From: Actinomycetota bacterium
Lineage (GTDB): Bacteria; Actinomycetota; Actinomycetes; S36-B12; CAIYMF01
DNA: 64,000 nucleotides
Assembly (NCBI GenBank): GCA_020161245.1
Contig: JAIUOK010000014.1
Span: forward strand, 1-64,000
Direction: 5' to 3'
In this document: in pieces, positions 18,242-28,111 of the stretch
How positions within the stretch are numbered: position 1 is the first letter of the stretch
Layout: every line of letters begins with the position of its first letter
Made by a program: the position numbers and the translations under genes
Notes under the pieces: model-generated
Told to the model about the DNA's origin: nothing
Seen by the model: the letters and a program-made list of their open reading frames with translations, nothing else
The model's database searches: none

Positions 18242-18919
18242 CTACAGGCTGTCGACGATGGCCTCGGGGTCGACCGAGGCGTACGGCTCGCCCGTGGCCA
18301 CGTACACGACGCGCTTGGCGATGGTGACGGCGTGGTCGGCGAACCGCTCGTAGAACCGCGAGAGCAGGGTGACGTCCACGGCCGCCTCGACGCCGTACTC
18401 CCAGCTGGGGGAGAGGACGGTGGTGAACAGCTCCTTGTGGAGGCGGTCCATCTCCTCGTCGGTGCGCGCCACGTCCGCAGCCATGGTGACGTCCTTGGTC
18501 GCGATGACCGATCCGGTCTTCGCGACGACGTTCTGGGCGACGGCGCCCATCGCCTGGAAGGTCGGGCGCAGCTGGGCGGGCACGGCGGAGTTGGGATAGC
18601 GCAGGCGGGCGGCCTTCGCGATGTGCGACGCCAGGTCGCCCATGCGCTCGAGCGACGCCGAGATGCGCAGCGACGCCACGATGATCCGCAGGTCGGTAGC
18701 AACGGGCTGCTGCCGGGCCGACACCTGGAAGCAGTCGGCCTCCACCTTGGACGCGAGCGCGTCGATGGCGTCGTCGCCGGCGATGACGCTCTCGGCGAGG
18801 GCCAGGTCGGAGTCCAGCAGCGCCTGGGTCGCGCGGTTCATCGCCGACTGGACGAGCCGGGTCATCTCGACCAGGTCGTCGCTGACGGCGTCGAGCATCT
18901 CGTGGTACGCCTCGCGCAT
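18242..18919 (-). CDS. phoU: Phosphate-specific transport/signalling regulator PhoU
   Basis: The protein is 225 residues with the two-repeat three-helix PhoU bundle. The metal-binding helices are visible (VIAGDDAIDALASKVEADCF near 45, RISASLERMGDLASHIAK near 85, FYERFADHAVTIAKRVVY near 190). PhoU dampens the phosphate-sensing kinase when phosphate is plentiful. It is divergent from senX3-regX3, as in Streptomyces phoU-phoRP, and shares the promoter region with PHO box repeats. Confidence 0.95.
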   Translation of the reverse strand: MREAYHEMLDAVSDDLVEMTRLVQSAMNRATQALLDSDLALAESVIAGDDAIDALASKVEADCFQVSARQQPVATDLRIIVASLRISASLERMGDLASHIAKAARLRYPNSAVPAQLRPTFQAMGAVAQNVVAKTGSVIATKDVTMAADVARTDEEMDRLHKELFTTVLSPSWEYGVEAAVDVTLLSRFYERFADHAVTIAKRVVYVATGEPYASVDPEAIVDSL

Positions 18920-19027
18920 GGTGTTCGTTCCTCGCTGAGTCTGGGTCCGCGGTGGGGCTGCGGACGGCCCGAGCCGCCGCCCTCGGGCAGCAGCGTAGGC
19001 CCGCCGTCCTAACGGAGGCCGCCCGAC

Positions 19028-19077
19028 GATGAACGGACCTCGTACCGCAGGTGAACTTCCGGTGTCGCAGATGAACG
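19028..19077. promoter_or_regulatory. PHO box direct repeats (RegX3/PhoP binding) between phoU and senX3
   Basis: Three in-line heptamers occur on the plus strand: GATGAAC (19028), GGTGAAC (19050) and GATGAAC (19070). Read on the minus strand these are GTTCATC-TGCG, GTTCACC-TGCG and GTTCATC, at steps of 20-22 bases, that is two 11-base units. This matches the known PHO box (GTTCACC repeats every 11 bases) and its known place in the divergent phoU/phoRP region. It predicts autoregulation of both sides under phosphate limitation. Confidence 0.75.
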
Positions 19078-19148
19078 CGCAGGGAAGTCTTGCGCTGCAA
19101 GCCGTTCGCCGTTCGTACGCACGTCGGCGCGGCCCTATCGTGGTGGCT

Positions 19149-20336
19149 GTGGACGCCGCGACCGCTGCCGTCCTCGCCCTTCTGGCGGGGATCGTGCTCG
19201 GCGTCCTGGTCGGTGCGGCCCTCGCCCGCTCCCGTTCGCGCACCCGCACGGCCGCCCCGCCGGCCGCCTCCGAGCCGGACGGCGTCCCTTCCCCCAACGT
19301 GCCGGAGGGCCTCGCGGGGCTGCTCCAGGTGCTCCCAGGCGCGGCGTTCGTGGTCGGCTCCGACGACGGCGTGATCCGCGCCTCGAGCCAGTCCGCCGCC
19401 CTCGGCATCGTGCAGGGCCGTCGCGTGGAGATCCCCGAGATCCGCGCGCTCGTGGCCGCAGTGCGCCTCGACGGCGTCACGCGCGAGGAGGAGCTCGAGC
19501 TGCGCCGCCCGCCGCTCGGCAAGGGCCTGCTGCAGGCCCGCGTGCGCGTGGCCGTGCTCTCGCCGTCCGCGGCCCTCGTGCTCGTGGAGGACCTGTCGGA
19601 GTCGCGCCGGCTCGACGCCGTGCGCCGCGACTTCGTGGCCAACGTGTCCCACGAGCTCAAGACCCCGGTGGGGGCGCTGTCCCTGCTCGCCGAGGCGGTG
19701 CAGTCGGCCAGCGACGACCCGGAGGCCGTGCAGCGCTTCGCGGCCCGGATGCAGGTGGAGTCGCAGCGGCTGTCGAACCTGGTCAGCGACCTGGTCGACC
19801 TGTCGCGTCTGCAGAGCGGCGACCCGCTCAAGCAGTCCGCCGTGGTCGAGATCGACCGGGTGGTCGCCGAGGCGGTCGACGAGACCAAGCTCGCGGCGAT
19901 CGCCCGCGAGATCGACGTCGTCGTCAGCCCGCTCAGCGGCGCCCGCGTGCTCGGCGACGAGGCGCAGCTGGTGATGGCGCTGCGCAACCTGCTGACCAAC
20001 GCCGTCGCCTACTCGCCGCCGCACACCCGCGTAGCGGTGGCCGCCCGCATCTGCGACGGCGGCATCGTCGAGGTCAGCGTCACCGACCAGGGCATCGGCA
20101 TCCCCGAGGACGAGCAGGCCCGCATCTTCGAGCGGTTCTACCGGGTCGACCCCGCGCGCTCGCGCGTCACGGGCGGCACCGGGCTCGGCCTCGCCATCGT
20201 CAAGCACGTCTGCGCCAACCATGGCGGCGAGTGCACCGTGTGGAGCGTCGAGGGCGAGGGCTCGACGTTCACCCTCAGACTCCCCGCGGCACCGCCCGGT
20301 GCCGCCACCGACGTACGAGGAGAGACCCCGCAGTGA
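19149..20336 (+). CDS. senX3: Phosphate-sensing histidine kinase SenX3/PhoR
   Basis: The protein is 395 residues. One N-terminal membrane helix (residues ~5-25) is followed by a short PAS-like region (LLQVLPGAAFVVGSDDGVIR). The HisKA domain carries the phospho-His in NVSHELKTPVGALSLL (near 165). The ATPase has N (RNLLTNAVAYSPP), G1 (DQGIGIPEDEQARIFERFYR) and G2 (GTGLGLAIVKHVC) boxes. I chose GTG at 19149 since TATCGT ends 7 bases before it and the longer frame would begin inside the PHO box. The stop overlaps the regX3 start (GTGA). Confidence 0.92.
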   Translation: MDAATAAVLALLAGIVLGVLVGAALARSRSRTRTAAPPAASEPDGVPSPNVPEGLAGLLQVLPGAAFVVGSDDGVIRASSQSAALGIVQGRRVEIPEIRALVAAVRLDGVTREEELELRRPPLGKGLLQARVRVAVLSPSAALVLVEDLSESRRLDAVRRDFVANVSHELKTPVGALSLLAEAVQSASDDPEAVQRFAARMQVESQRLSNLVSDLVDLSRLQSGDPLKQSAVVEIDRVVAEAVDETKLAAIAREIDVVVSPLSGARVLGDEAQLVMALRNLLTNAVAYSPPHTRVAVAARICDGGIVEVSVTDQGIGIPEDEQARIFERFYRVDPARSRVTGGTGLGLAIVKHVCANHGGECTVWSVEGEGSTFTLRLPAAPPGAATDVRGETPQ

Positions 20337-21013
20337 CCCGCGTGCTCGTCGTGGAGGACGAGGAGTCCTTCTCCGACGCCCTGTCCTTCATGCTGCGCAA
20401 GGAGGGCTTCGAGGTCGGCGTGGCGCCGACCGGCACCGACGCCGTGACCCTGTTCGACAGGGAGGGCGCCGACCTCGTGCTGCTCGACCTCATGCTGCCC
20501 GGCATGTCCGGCACCGAGGTCTGCCGCGCCATCCGGCAGCGCTCGAGCGTGCCGATCATCATGGTCACGGCCAAGGACAGCGAGGTCGACAAGATCGTCG
20601 GCCTCGAGCTGGGGGCCGACGACTACGTCACCAAGCCGTTCTCCTCCCGCGAGCTGGTCGCCCGTATCCGGGCGGTTCTGCGCCGCGCCGGCGAGCCCGA
20701 GGAGCTGGTGCCGGCGACCCTCGAGGCGGGCCCGGTGCGGATGGACGTCGACCGGCACGTGGTCTCGGTCAACGGTGCCCCCGTCACCCTCCCGCTCAAG
20801 GAGTTCGAGCTCCTCGAGGTGCTCCTGCGCAACGCCGGGCGGGTGATGACCCGCGGCATGCTCATCGATCGCGTCTGGGGCTCGGACTACGTCGGCGACG
20901 GCAAGACCCTCGACGTCCACGTCAAGCGCCTGCGCGCCAAGATCGAGGAGGACCCGGGCACGCCGGTGCACCTGGTCACCGTGCGGGGCCTGGGCTACAA
21001 GTTCGAGGCCTGA
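20333..21013 (+). CDS. regX3: Phosphate response regulator RegX3/PhoP
   Basis: The protein is 226 residues. The receiver domain has the acidic pair (VVEDEES), phospho-Asp in LVLLDLMLPGMSG (near 52), Thr in MVTAKD and Lys in YVTKPFSSRE. The OmpR-type winged helix (~130-225) ends in KTLDVHVKRLRAKIEE and VTVRGLGYKFEA. It is the partner of the SenX3 kinase just upstream, with 4-base overlap, and should bind the PHO boxes. A GAGGAGAG site sits within the senX3 tail. A terminator follows. Confidence 0.95.
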   Translation: MTRVLVVEDEESFSDALSFMLRKEGFEVGVAPTGTDAVTLFDREGADLVLLDLMLPGMSGTEVCRAIRQRSSVPIIMVTAKDSEVDKIVGLELGADDYVTKPFSSRELVARIRAVLRRAGEPEELVPATLEAGPVRMDVDRHVVSVNGAPVTLPLKEFELLEVLLRNAGRVMTRGMLIDRVWGSDYVGDGKTLDVHVKRLRAKIEEDPGTPVHLVTVRGLGYKFEA

Positions 21014-21029
21014 GCACCGACCACGACGC

Positions 21030-21064
21030 ACGAGAGCCCCGGCCGTGGCGGCCGGGGCTCTCGT
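21030..21064 (+). terminator. Terminator after regX3
   Basis: There are 15-base perfect arms (acgagagccccggcc / ggccggggctctcgt) with a 5-base loop. It also serves as the end signal for the convergent lipoprotein gene. Confidence 0.85.
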
Positions 21065-21083
21065 CGTGCTGGGGGCGGCGACG

Positions 21084-21638
21084 TCAGAACGTCGTCGCGA
21101 TCGGGCCGAGGCCCTCGTAGATGCCCTGGGGCAGCACCGCCATGACGTCGAGCGGGACGTTGCCGGCCTTCTCGAACTGCAGCTCCAGCGCGACGTACTG
21201 GGTGGGGGCGACGTCGAGCCCGACGATGTCGACGTGCTCCTCGGAGTTGAACCCGATCCGGGTCGAGGCCTGGGCCGGGACGGGCAGCTTGCCGCCCACC
21301 GCGCCGGTGCCGCCGATCTGGGTGCGGCCGGTGGGGTCGACCAGGCGGACGCCGACGAGGGCGTCGTCCTCGAGACCGCGGTTGACCACGGTCAGCAGCA
21401 CCGTGCCGGTGTTGGCGACCGAGCCCTTGACGATGGTGACGTCGCGGATCTGCAGCGGGCCGGCGTTGGTGTTCGCGCCGTTGCCCGAGGGCCGCTGGAG
21501 GGTGGTGCCGGCGTCGAAGCCCTGACCGCACCCGGTGAGCGCCAGCGCGGCGGCCACGGTGATCGCGGCGGCCGCCGTGGCGCGGGCGGCCCGGCGGCTG
21601 GTGGGACGGCGGAGCGCGAGGCGCTGCATGCTCGGCAC
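21084..21638 (-). CDS. Secreted lipoprotein of unknown function
   Basis: The protein is 184 residues. It starts with an Arg-rich n-region and a hydrophobic stretch ending in a lipobox (AALALTGC, Cys near 38), so it should be exported and lipid-anchored. The mature part is a beta-rich domain (GPLQIRDVTIVKGS, TVLLTVVNRGLEDDALVGV, LELQFEKAGNVPLDVMAVLP) resembling the copper-chaperone-like DUF461/PCuAC fold in outline, but the His/Met copper ligands are not evident. GTG at 21638 is favoured by a GAGGAG site 7 bases away; ATG at 21629 is possible. Expression from next to carD or the phosphate genes cannot be linked. Confidence 0.7.
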   Translation of the reverse strand: MPSMQRLALRRPTSRRAARATAAAAITVAAALALTGCGQGFDAGTTLQRPSGNGANTNAGPLQIRDVTIVKGSVANTGTVLLTVVNRGLEDDALVGVRLVDPTGRTQIGGTGAVGGKLPVPAQASTRIGFNSEEHVDIVGLDVAPTQYVALELQFEKAGNVPLDVMAVLPQGIYEGLGPIATTF

Positions 21639-21921
21639 GGTCGATCTCCTCGAGGGACCGGAGGGCTTCCGCCCGGTGCGCCCGGGCGCGCGCCAGCCTA
21701 GGGCATCTCCCCCCGGCCACCCGCGCTGACCTGCGAGAAGGCCCCGCGGGCGCCACCACGGCCGGGCCGCGCATCCTGACTCTCGGTTCACCCGATCGGG
21801 TCTGCAACCGCTCCCACTCCTCGTCGGAGGGGTCCGTGCATGCGCGGATCCGGTCGTTTGTCAAGCCCCCATTGGGCCTCTGACCTGCGACGACGCCCGG
21901 CAGAGGCCCCGAATCGCGTGG

Positions 21922-21927
21922 TAAAGT
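21922..21927 (+). promoter_or_regulatory. Likely carD promoter -10 (TAAAGT)
   Basis: TAAAGT sits 29 bases before the carD start and just before a GGAAAGGGG ribosome site. No clear -35 was found. The preceding ~280 bases (21,639-21,921) hold no gene that I can support. Confidence 0.45.
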
Positions 21928-21956
21928 AGGCGGACCTGGAAAGGGGAACCCCACAC

Positions 21957-22439
21957 ATGACGTTCACGGTCGGTGACACGGTTGTCTACCCGCACCACGG
22001 TGCAGCCACCATCGAGGCCATCGAGAAGCGGGTGATCAAGGGGGTCGAGAAGGACTACCTCGTCCTGCGTGTCGCCCAGGGCGACCTGACGGTCCGGGTG
22101 CCCGCGGAGAACGTCGACCTCGTCGGCGTCCGCGATGTGGTCAACCAGGAGGGCCTCGACCGCGTCTTCGACGTGCTGCGCCAGCCCTACACCGAGGAGC
22201 CGACCAACTGGTCGCGCCGCTACAAGGCCAATCTCGAGAAGCTGGCCTCGGGCGATGTCATCAAGGTCGCCGAGGTCGTGCGCGACCTCTGGCGCCGCGA
22301 GCGCGAGCGCGGCCTGTCCGCCGGCGAGAAGCGGATGCTGGCAAAGGCGCGCCAGATCCTTGTGTCGGAGCTCGCACTTGCCGAGAACACCAACGAGGAC
22401 AAGGCAGAGGCGATCCTCGACGAGGTTCTCGCCTCCTGA
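21957..22439 (+). CDS. carD: CarD family transcription regulator
   Basis: The protein is 160 residues, typical full length. The N-terminal RNA polymerase-interacting Tudor-like domain begins [21 protein letters not shown]. The C-terminal helical DNA-binding domain includes the conserved Trp region ([20 protein letters not shown]) and [22 protein letters not shown]. CarD binds the polymerase beta lobe and stabilises open complexes at rRNA and many other promoters. It leads into the PIN/TRAM-ispD-ispF genes, the usual actinobacterial order. Confidence 0.97.
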   Translation: MTFTVGDTVVYPHHGAATIEAIEKRVIKGVEKDYLVLRVAQGDLTVRVPAENVDLVGVRDVVNQEGLDRVFDVLRQPYTEEPTNWSRRYKANLEKLASGDVIKVAEVVRDLWRRERERGLSAGEKRMLAKARQILVSELALAENTNEDKAEAILDEVLAS

Positions 22440-22497
22440 CCGGCGCGCCCGCGCCGGGGTCGACCGGCCTGCCACGTCCGCGTAGGGAGGTACCGGC

Positions 22498-23604
22498 ATG
22501 ACCCCGCTGAAGCTGCAGCGCGTCCCGAGCGTCATGGTCGAGGCACTGCGCCTCATGGTCGTGGTGTTCGGCGCCGGCGTGGGATACGAGGTCGCCAACC
22601 GGCTCGGCGCGTCCAGCGACGCCGAGGTGCTCGGCCCGTTCTCGGGCCTGTGGCTCGGCGCCATCATCGGCGCGATGCTCGGCTACGTGCTCGGCGGCGC
22701 GGTCGCGCGGCTGACGCTGCGCACCATCGACCGCTCCGAGCGGGCGCTCGACGGCATGTCGGCGGAGCAGGCGGTCGCGGGCGGCTTCGGCGCCGTCGTG
22801 GGTGTCGTCGCGGGCGCGATGGTCACCTGGCCGCTGTTCCTGCTGGGGCCGGCGCTCATCGTCGCCCCGATCTTCGTCTTCGTCGTCTGCACGCTGGGCT
22901 GGTTCGGCTTCCGCGTCGGCCGGTCGCGCCGCGACGCCGTCCTCGAGTCCGTCGGCACCCGGGCAGGCCTCGCGCCGCGCACGCCGTCGTCGGTCTCGCT
23001 GCCCCGCCTCGTCGACACGTCCGTGGCCATCGACGGCCGTGTGCTCGACGTCGTGCGCTCGGGCTTCCTGCACGGCCGCTTCCTGGTGCCGCAGCCGGTC
23101 ATCGACGAGCTGCAGTCCATGGCCGACTCCGGCGACGAGCACAAGCGCGCCAAGGGCCGCCGCGGGCTCGACGTCCTCGAGTCGCTGCGCCACGAGCAGG
23201 GCGTCGACCTCCAGACCATCCCCGACGAGGCCATGTCGGTGCCCGACGTCGACGCCAAGCTCGTCCGGATGTCGATCGACCGCAACTGCGCGCTGCTCAC
23301 CTTCGACACCAACCTCGCCAAGGCAGCTGCCATCGCCGGTGTGCGGGTGCTCAACCTGCACGGGCTCGCGCTGGCGCTGCGGCCCCTCGTCGTGGTCGGC
23401 GACGAGGTCGACCTGCACCTGCTCAAGGCGGGCAAGGAGCAGGGCCAGGCTGTGGGCTACCTCGACGACGGCACGATGGTGGTCACCGAGCACGCACGCG
23501 ACCGTGTGGGCCAGGATGTCCGCGTGACGGTGACCAGCGTCCTCACCACGGCCAACGGCCGGCTGGTCTTCGCCAAGCCGGCGACCGCGGGCGCCGCCCG
23601 CTAG
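22498..23604 (+). CDS. Membrane-anchored PIN/TRAM domain protein (YacL-like)
   Basis: The protein is 368 residues. Four hydrophobic helices (residues ~15-35, 48-68, 95-118, 120-140) are followed by a PIN nuclease domain. Its acidic residues are seen in LVDTSVAIDGRVLD, PVIDELQSMAD and LLTFDTNLAKAA. A TRAM domain closes the protein (VGDEVDLHLLKAGKEQGQAVG). It is expected to be a membrane-bound ribonuclease of unknown target. GGGAGGT lies 6 bases before the ATG. It sits 58 bases after carD and 21 before ispD. Confidence 0.9.
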   Translation: MTPLKLQRVPSVMVEALRLMVVVFGAGVGYEVANRLGASSDAEVLGPFSGLWLGAIIGAMLGYVLGGAVARLTLRTIDRSERALDGMSAEQAVAGGFGAVVGVVAGAMVTWPLFLLGPALIVAPIFVFVVCTLGWFGFRVGRSRRDAVLESVGTRAGLAPRTPSSVSLPRLVDTSVAIDGRVLDVVRSGFLHGRFLVPQPVIDELQSMADSGDEHKRAKGRRGLDVLESLRHEQGVDLQTIPDEAMSVPDVDAKLVRMSIDRNCALLTFDTNLAKAAAIAGVRVLNLHGLALALRPLVVVGDEVDLHLLKAGKEQGQAVGYLDDGTMVVTEHARDRVGQDVRVTVTSVLTTANGRLVFAKPATAGAAR

Positions 23605-23625
23605 TCCCCTGACCGAGGTGGTGCT

Positions 23626-24351
23626 GTGACGCTGACGGCTGCGATCGTCCCCGCCGCGGGACGCGGCGAGCGGCTCGGCCCCGGCGCACCCAAGGCCCTG
23701 CGCCTGCTCGGCGGCGTCCCCCTGCTCGTGCACGCCGTCCGGGCGCTGGCCACCGCCCGCCTCGTCGACCTCGTCGTCGTGGCTGCGCCGGAGGACGGGG
23801 TCGACGAGGTGGTCTCGCTGCTGTCCGAGCACCGGCTGCTCGACGGCGAGCCCGGTGTCGCCCCGGCCCAGGTGGTCGCCGGCGGCGCCACCCGTCAGGA
23901 CTCCGTGGCCCGGGCCCTCATGGCGCTGGGCGCCGACGTCGACGTCGTCCTCGTCCACGACGCGGCCCGGCCGCTGGCGCCGTCGTCGCTCGTAGACGCC
24001 GTGGCCTCTGCGGTGCGTGCCGGCGCCGAGGCGGTGGTGCCCGGGCTGCCGGTGGTCGACACCGTCAAGCGGGTCGACGCCGCCGGGCTCGTCGTCGAGA
24101 CGGTCGACCGGTCGGTGCTGCGCAGCGTGCAGACCCCGCAGGGCTTCCGCCGTCCTGTGCTGCAGGAGGCGCATGCGGCGTCCGATCCCGATGCCCCCGC
24201 GACCGACGACGCCGGCCTCGTCGAGGCGCTCGGGCGCCCGGTGCTCGTCGTCCCTGGCGACGAGGAGGCGTTCAAGGTGACCCGCCCCCTCGACCTCGTG
24301 CTCGCCGAGGCCGTGCTGGCCCGACGGAGGGCCGCCGGTGTCGTCACCTGA
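23626..24351 (+). CDS. ispD: 2-C-methyl-D-erythritol 4-phosphate cytidylyltransferase
   Basis: The protein is 241 residues. It makes CDP-methylerythritol in the MEP isoprenoid pathway. The CTP site is seen in [21 protein letters not shown] (in parts), followed by [32 protein letters not shown] and [12 protein letters not shown]. The GTG start follows a GAGGTGG site. It overlaps ispF by 14 bases, a usual arrangement that couples steps three and five of the pathway. Confidence 0.96.
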   Translation: MTLTAAIVPAAGRGERLGPGAPKALRLLGGVPLLVHAVRALATARLVDLVVVAAPEDGVDEVVSLLSEHRLLDGEPGVAPAQVVAGGATRQDSVARALMALGADVDVVLVHDAARPLAPSSLVDAVASAVRAGAEAVVPGLPVVDTVKRVDAAGLVVETVDRSVLRSVQTPQGFRRPVLQEAHAASDPDAPATDDAGLVEALGRPVLVVPGDEEAFKVTRPLDLVLAEAVLARRRAAGVVT

Positions 24352-24829
24352 TCTGCCCGGGCTGCCACGCGTCGGCGTCGGCGTCGACGTCCATCCCTTC
24401 GAGGCCGGGCGCCCGCTGTGGCTTGCCTGCCTCGAGTGGCCGGGCGAGACCGGTGTGTCCGGCCACTCCGACGGCGACGTCGCCGCCCACGCCGCCTGCG
24501 ACGCCCTGCTGTCGGCCGCCGGCCTGGGCGACCTCGGCTCGGTGTTCGGCACCGACCGCCCCGAGTGGCACGGCGCCTCCGGGGCGGCCCTGCTCGGCGA
24601 GGTCGTGCGGCTGCTGGGCGAGTCCGGCTGGGCCGTGGGCAACCTGAGCGTCCAGGTGGTCGGCAACCGGCCCAAGGTGGGCCCGCGACGTCAGGACGCG
24701 GAGCAGGCCATGACGGCCGTCGTCGGAGCGCCCGTCTCGGTGTCCGCGACGACGACCGACGGGCTCGGGCTGACCGGCCGAGGCGAGGGGATCGCCGCCA
24801 TCGCGACGGCCCTGGTCGTCCGCGCCTGA
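24338..24829 (+). CDS. ispF: 2-C-methyl-D-erythritol 2,4-cyclodiphosphate synthase
   Basis: The protein is 163 residues, full length. Metal ligands are seen in GVGVDVHPF (Asp, His) and in [18 protein letters not shown] (His). [10 protein letters not shown] and [21 protein letters not shown] follow as expected. The enzyme cyclises CDP-ME2P to MEcPP. The GTG start lies within the last codons of ispD. Confidence 0.96.
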   Translation: MSSPDLPGLPRVGVGVDVHPFEAGRPLWLACLEWPGETGVSGHSDGDVAAHAACDALLSAAGLGDLGSVFGTDRPEWHGASGAALLGEVVRLLGESGWAVGNLSVQVVGNRPKVGPRRQDAEQAMTAVVGAPVSVSATTTDGLGLTGRGEGIAAIATALVVRA

Positions 24830-24886
24830 TCCGGCGGCGTCCGACCTGGTTGCGCCGCGCCCGTCGGCGTCGGGGAGGATCAGGGC

Positions 24887-25282
24887 ATGAGCGCGCAGCT
24901 TCCTGAGATCGCCAAGGCCTGGTTCGACTCCGTGGAGTTCGCCACGATCGCGACGATCGAGCCAGACGGCCAGCCCCAGCTCTCGGTGATCTGGATCAGC
25001 CGCGACGGCGACGACCTGCTCGTCTCGACGGTGGCCGGGCGCCGCAAGCACCGCAACCTCGAGCGCGACCCGCGCTGCACCGTGCTGCTGTTCCCGAAGG
25101 ACGCGCCCTACTCCTACGTCGAGGTAAGGGGCACCGCGTCGATGACCCTCGAGGGCGGCCGCGAGCTCATCGACGAGCACGCCCGCAAGTACACCGGCGC
25201 CGAGCGCTACACCGCCGACGACGGCACCGACAACGTGCGCGTCGTCGTCCGGATCACCCCGGACAAGGTCGTCACGCACTGA
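24887..25282 (+). CDS. PPOX-class F420-dependent oxidoreductase
   Basis: The protein is 131 residues and forms a single split beta-barrel of the pyridoxamine 5'-phosphate oxidase class. Stretches such as FATIATIEPDGQPQLSVIWI and KHRNLERDPRCTVLLFPKDAPYSYVEVRG are typical of the actinobacterial F420- or flavin-binding members. Substrate unknown. A GGGGAGGAT sequence lies 8 bases before the ATG and could act as ribosome site or as -10 (GAGGAT). Confidence 0.85.
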   Translation: MSAQLPEIAKAWFDSVEFATIATIEPDGQPQLSVIWISRDGDDLLVSTVAGRRKHRNLERDPRCTVLLFPKDAPYSYVEVRGTASMTLEGGRELIDEHARKYTGAERYTADDGTDNVRVVVRITPDKVVTH

Positions 25283-25408
25283 CCTGGCGCGACGCACCCG
25301 AGCGCCCGCCGGCACTGTTGCGGGGCGGAGCGATCCTGCTGGCGTCGCAGCCGTGGCCGGGCTGCGTGGCGGTCGGCGGGGCGGGGGAGCGCCGATAGGC
25401 TGGCCCGC

Positions 25409-26817
<1,409 letters not shown>

Positions 26818-26818
<1 letters not shown>

Positions 26819-27816
26819 TGGCGGGCAACAGCCAGCGCAAGGGCGCCATGCGCAAGCCGGGCTCGAAGAAGGGCCAGACCGTCGGCTCCGGCGGGCAGCG
26901 CCGTCGCTCGCTCGAGGGCAAGGGCCCGACGCCGAAGGCCACCGAGCGCGACAAGCACCCCGCGGCCAAGCGGGCGCGCGCTGCCGCGAAGAAGGCCGAC
27001 GCTGCCGCCAAGAAGGCGCCCGCGCGCGGATCCGGCGCACGCGGTGCGACGTCCGTGCGCACCCGCAAGGACGGGCCGGAGATGGTCTTCGGGCGCAACT
27101 CGGTGCTCGAGGCGCTGCGCGCCGAGGTGCCGGGCAAGGCGCTGTACGTCCAGCAGTTCCTCGAGTCCGACGACCGCGTGCGCGAGGTGTTCCAGCTCGC
27201 CGCCGACCTGCACATCCCGATGCTCGAGTCGCAGCGTGCGCACCTCGACAAGATGACCGCGGGCGCGATCCACCAGGGGCTCGTCCTCGAGGTGCCGGCG
27301 TACGAGTACGCCGAGCCCGCAGACCTCCTCGACCGTGCAGCGGCGGCGGGCGAGCGCGCGCTCATCGTCGCCCTCGACGGTGTGACCGACCCTCGCAACC
27401 TCGGCGCCGTCGTCCGTTCCGCCGCGGCCTTCGGCGCGCACGGCGTCCTTGTCCCCGAGCGTCGAGCAGCCGGCATGACGGCGGCGGCGTGGAAGACCTC
27501 CGCCGGTGCGGCGGCGCGGGTGCCCGTCGCGCGGGCCACCAACCTCACGCGGGCGCTGTCGGCGTACGCGAAGGCCGGCTGCATGGTCGTGGGGCTCGCG
27601 GCCGGCGGCACCACCCTCGACGACCTCGACGACGACCTCGCCCGCGGGCCGCTGGTCGTCGTCGTCGGCAGCGAGGGCGAGGGCCTGTCGCGCCTGGTGT
27701 CGGAGGCGTGCGACCAGCTCGTGGGGATCCCGATGAGCAACGACACGGAGTCGCTCAACGCGGGTGTCGCTGCGGGGGTGACGCTCTACGCCGTCAGCCG
27801 CGCCCGTCGGGCCTGA
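26818..27816 (+). CDS. rlmB: 23S rRNA (guanosine-2'-O-)-methyltransferase RlmB / TrmH family
   Basis: The protein is 332 residues. Residues 1-85 are a Lys/Arg-rich, disordered extension. The substrate-binding domain follows ([15 protein letters not shown]). The SPOUT methyltransferase has the three knot motifs: [35 protein letters not shown] and [18 protein letters not shown]. It methylates the ribose of G2251 in 23S rRNA in E. coli. It is co-transcribed with cysS, as in most actinobacteria (start overlaps its stop). Confidence 0.93.
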
Positions 27817-27854
27817 GCCCTTCGTCCTGGGGCCGCGGCCCCGCCGCTGGCGGA

Positions 27855-28073
27855 TCAGCCGCGGTCGGCGTCGCGCAGGTCGATCTCGCGGGAAGCCTCG
27901 ACGAGCAGCAGCGCGAGGTCGCGGTCGAGTGCGGCGTCGAGCCGCGCGCGCAGCGGGACGGTGTCCCAGCCCCGCACCTCGGCGACGCGGACCCGGTGCA
28001 GCAGGCAGTCGACGTCGTCGCAGCCCGGGGCCAGCTCGCTGTAGCCGCACCGGACGTGGTCGAACCTGCTCAT
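27855..28073 (-). CDS. Small hypothetical protein (72 aa)
   Basis: The frame of 72 codons starts MSRFDHVRCGYSELAPGCDD and ends REIDLRDADRG. It has three Cys (CGY, GCDD, DCLLH) and otherwise charged helices. Codon use is normal for the region. It lies between rlmB (convergent) and the antiporter on the same strand. A run of Gs just before the ATG may be a weak ribosome site. Not recognised. Confidence 0.5.
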   Translation of the reverse strand: MSRFDHVRCGYSELAPGCDDVDCLLHRVRVAEVRGWDTVPLRARLDAALDRDLALLLVEASREIDLRDADRG

Positions 28074-28111
28074 CCCCCGATAGTGCCCCACCGGGCAGGC
28101 GGATGGGCGGT

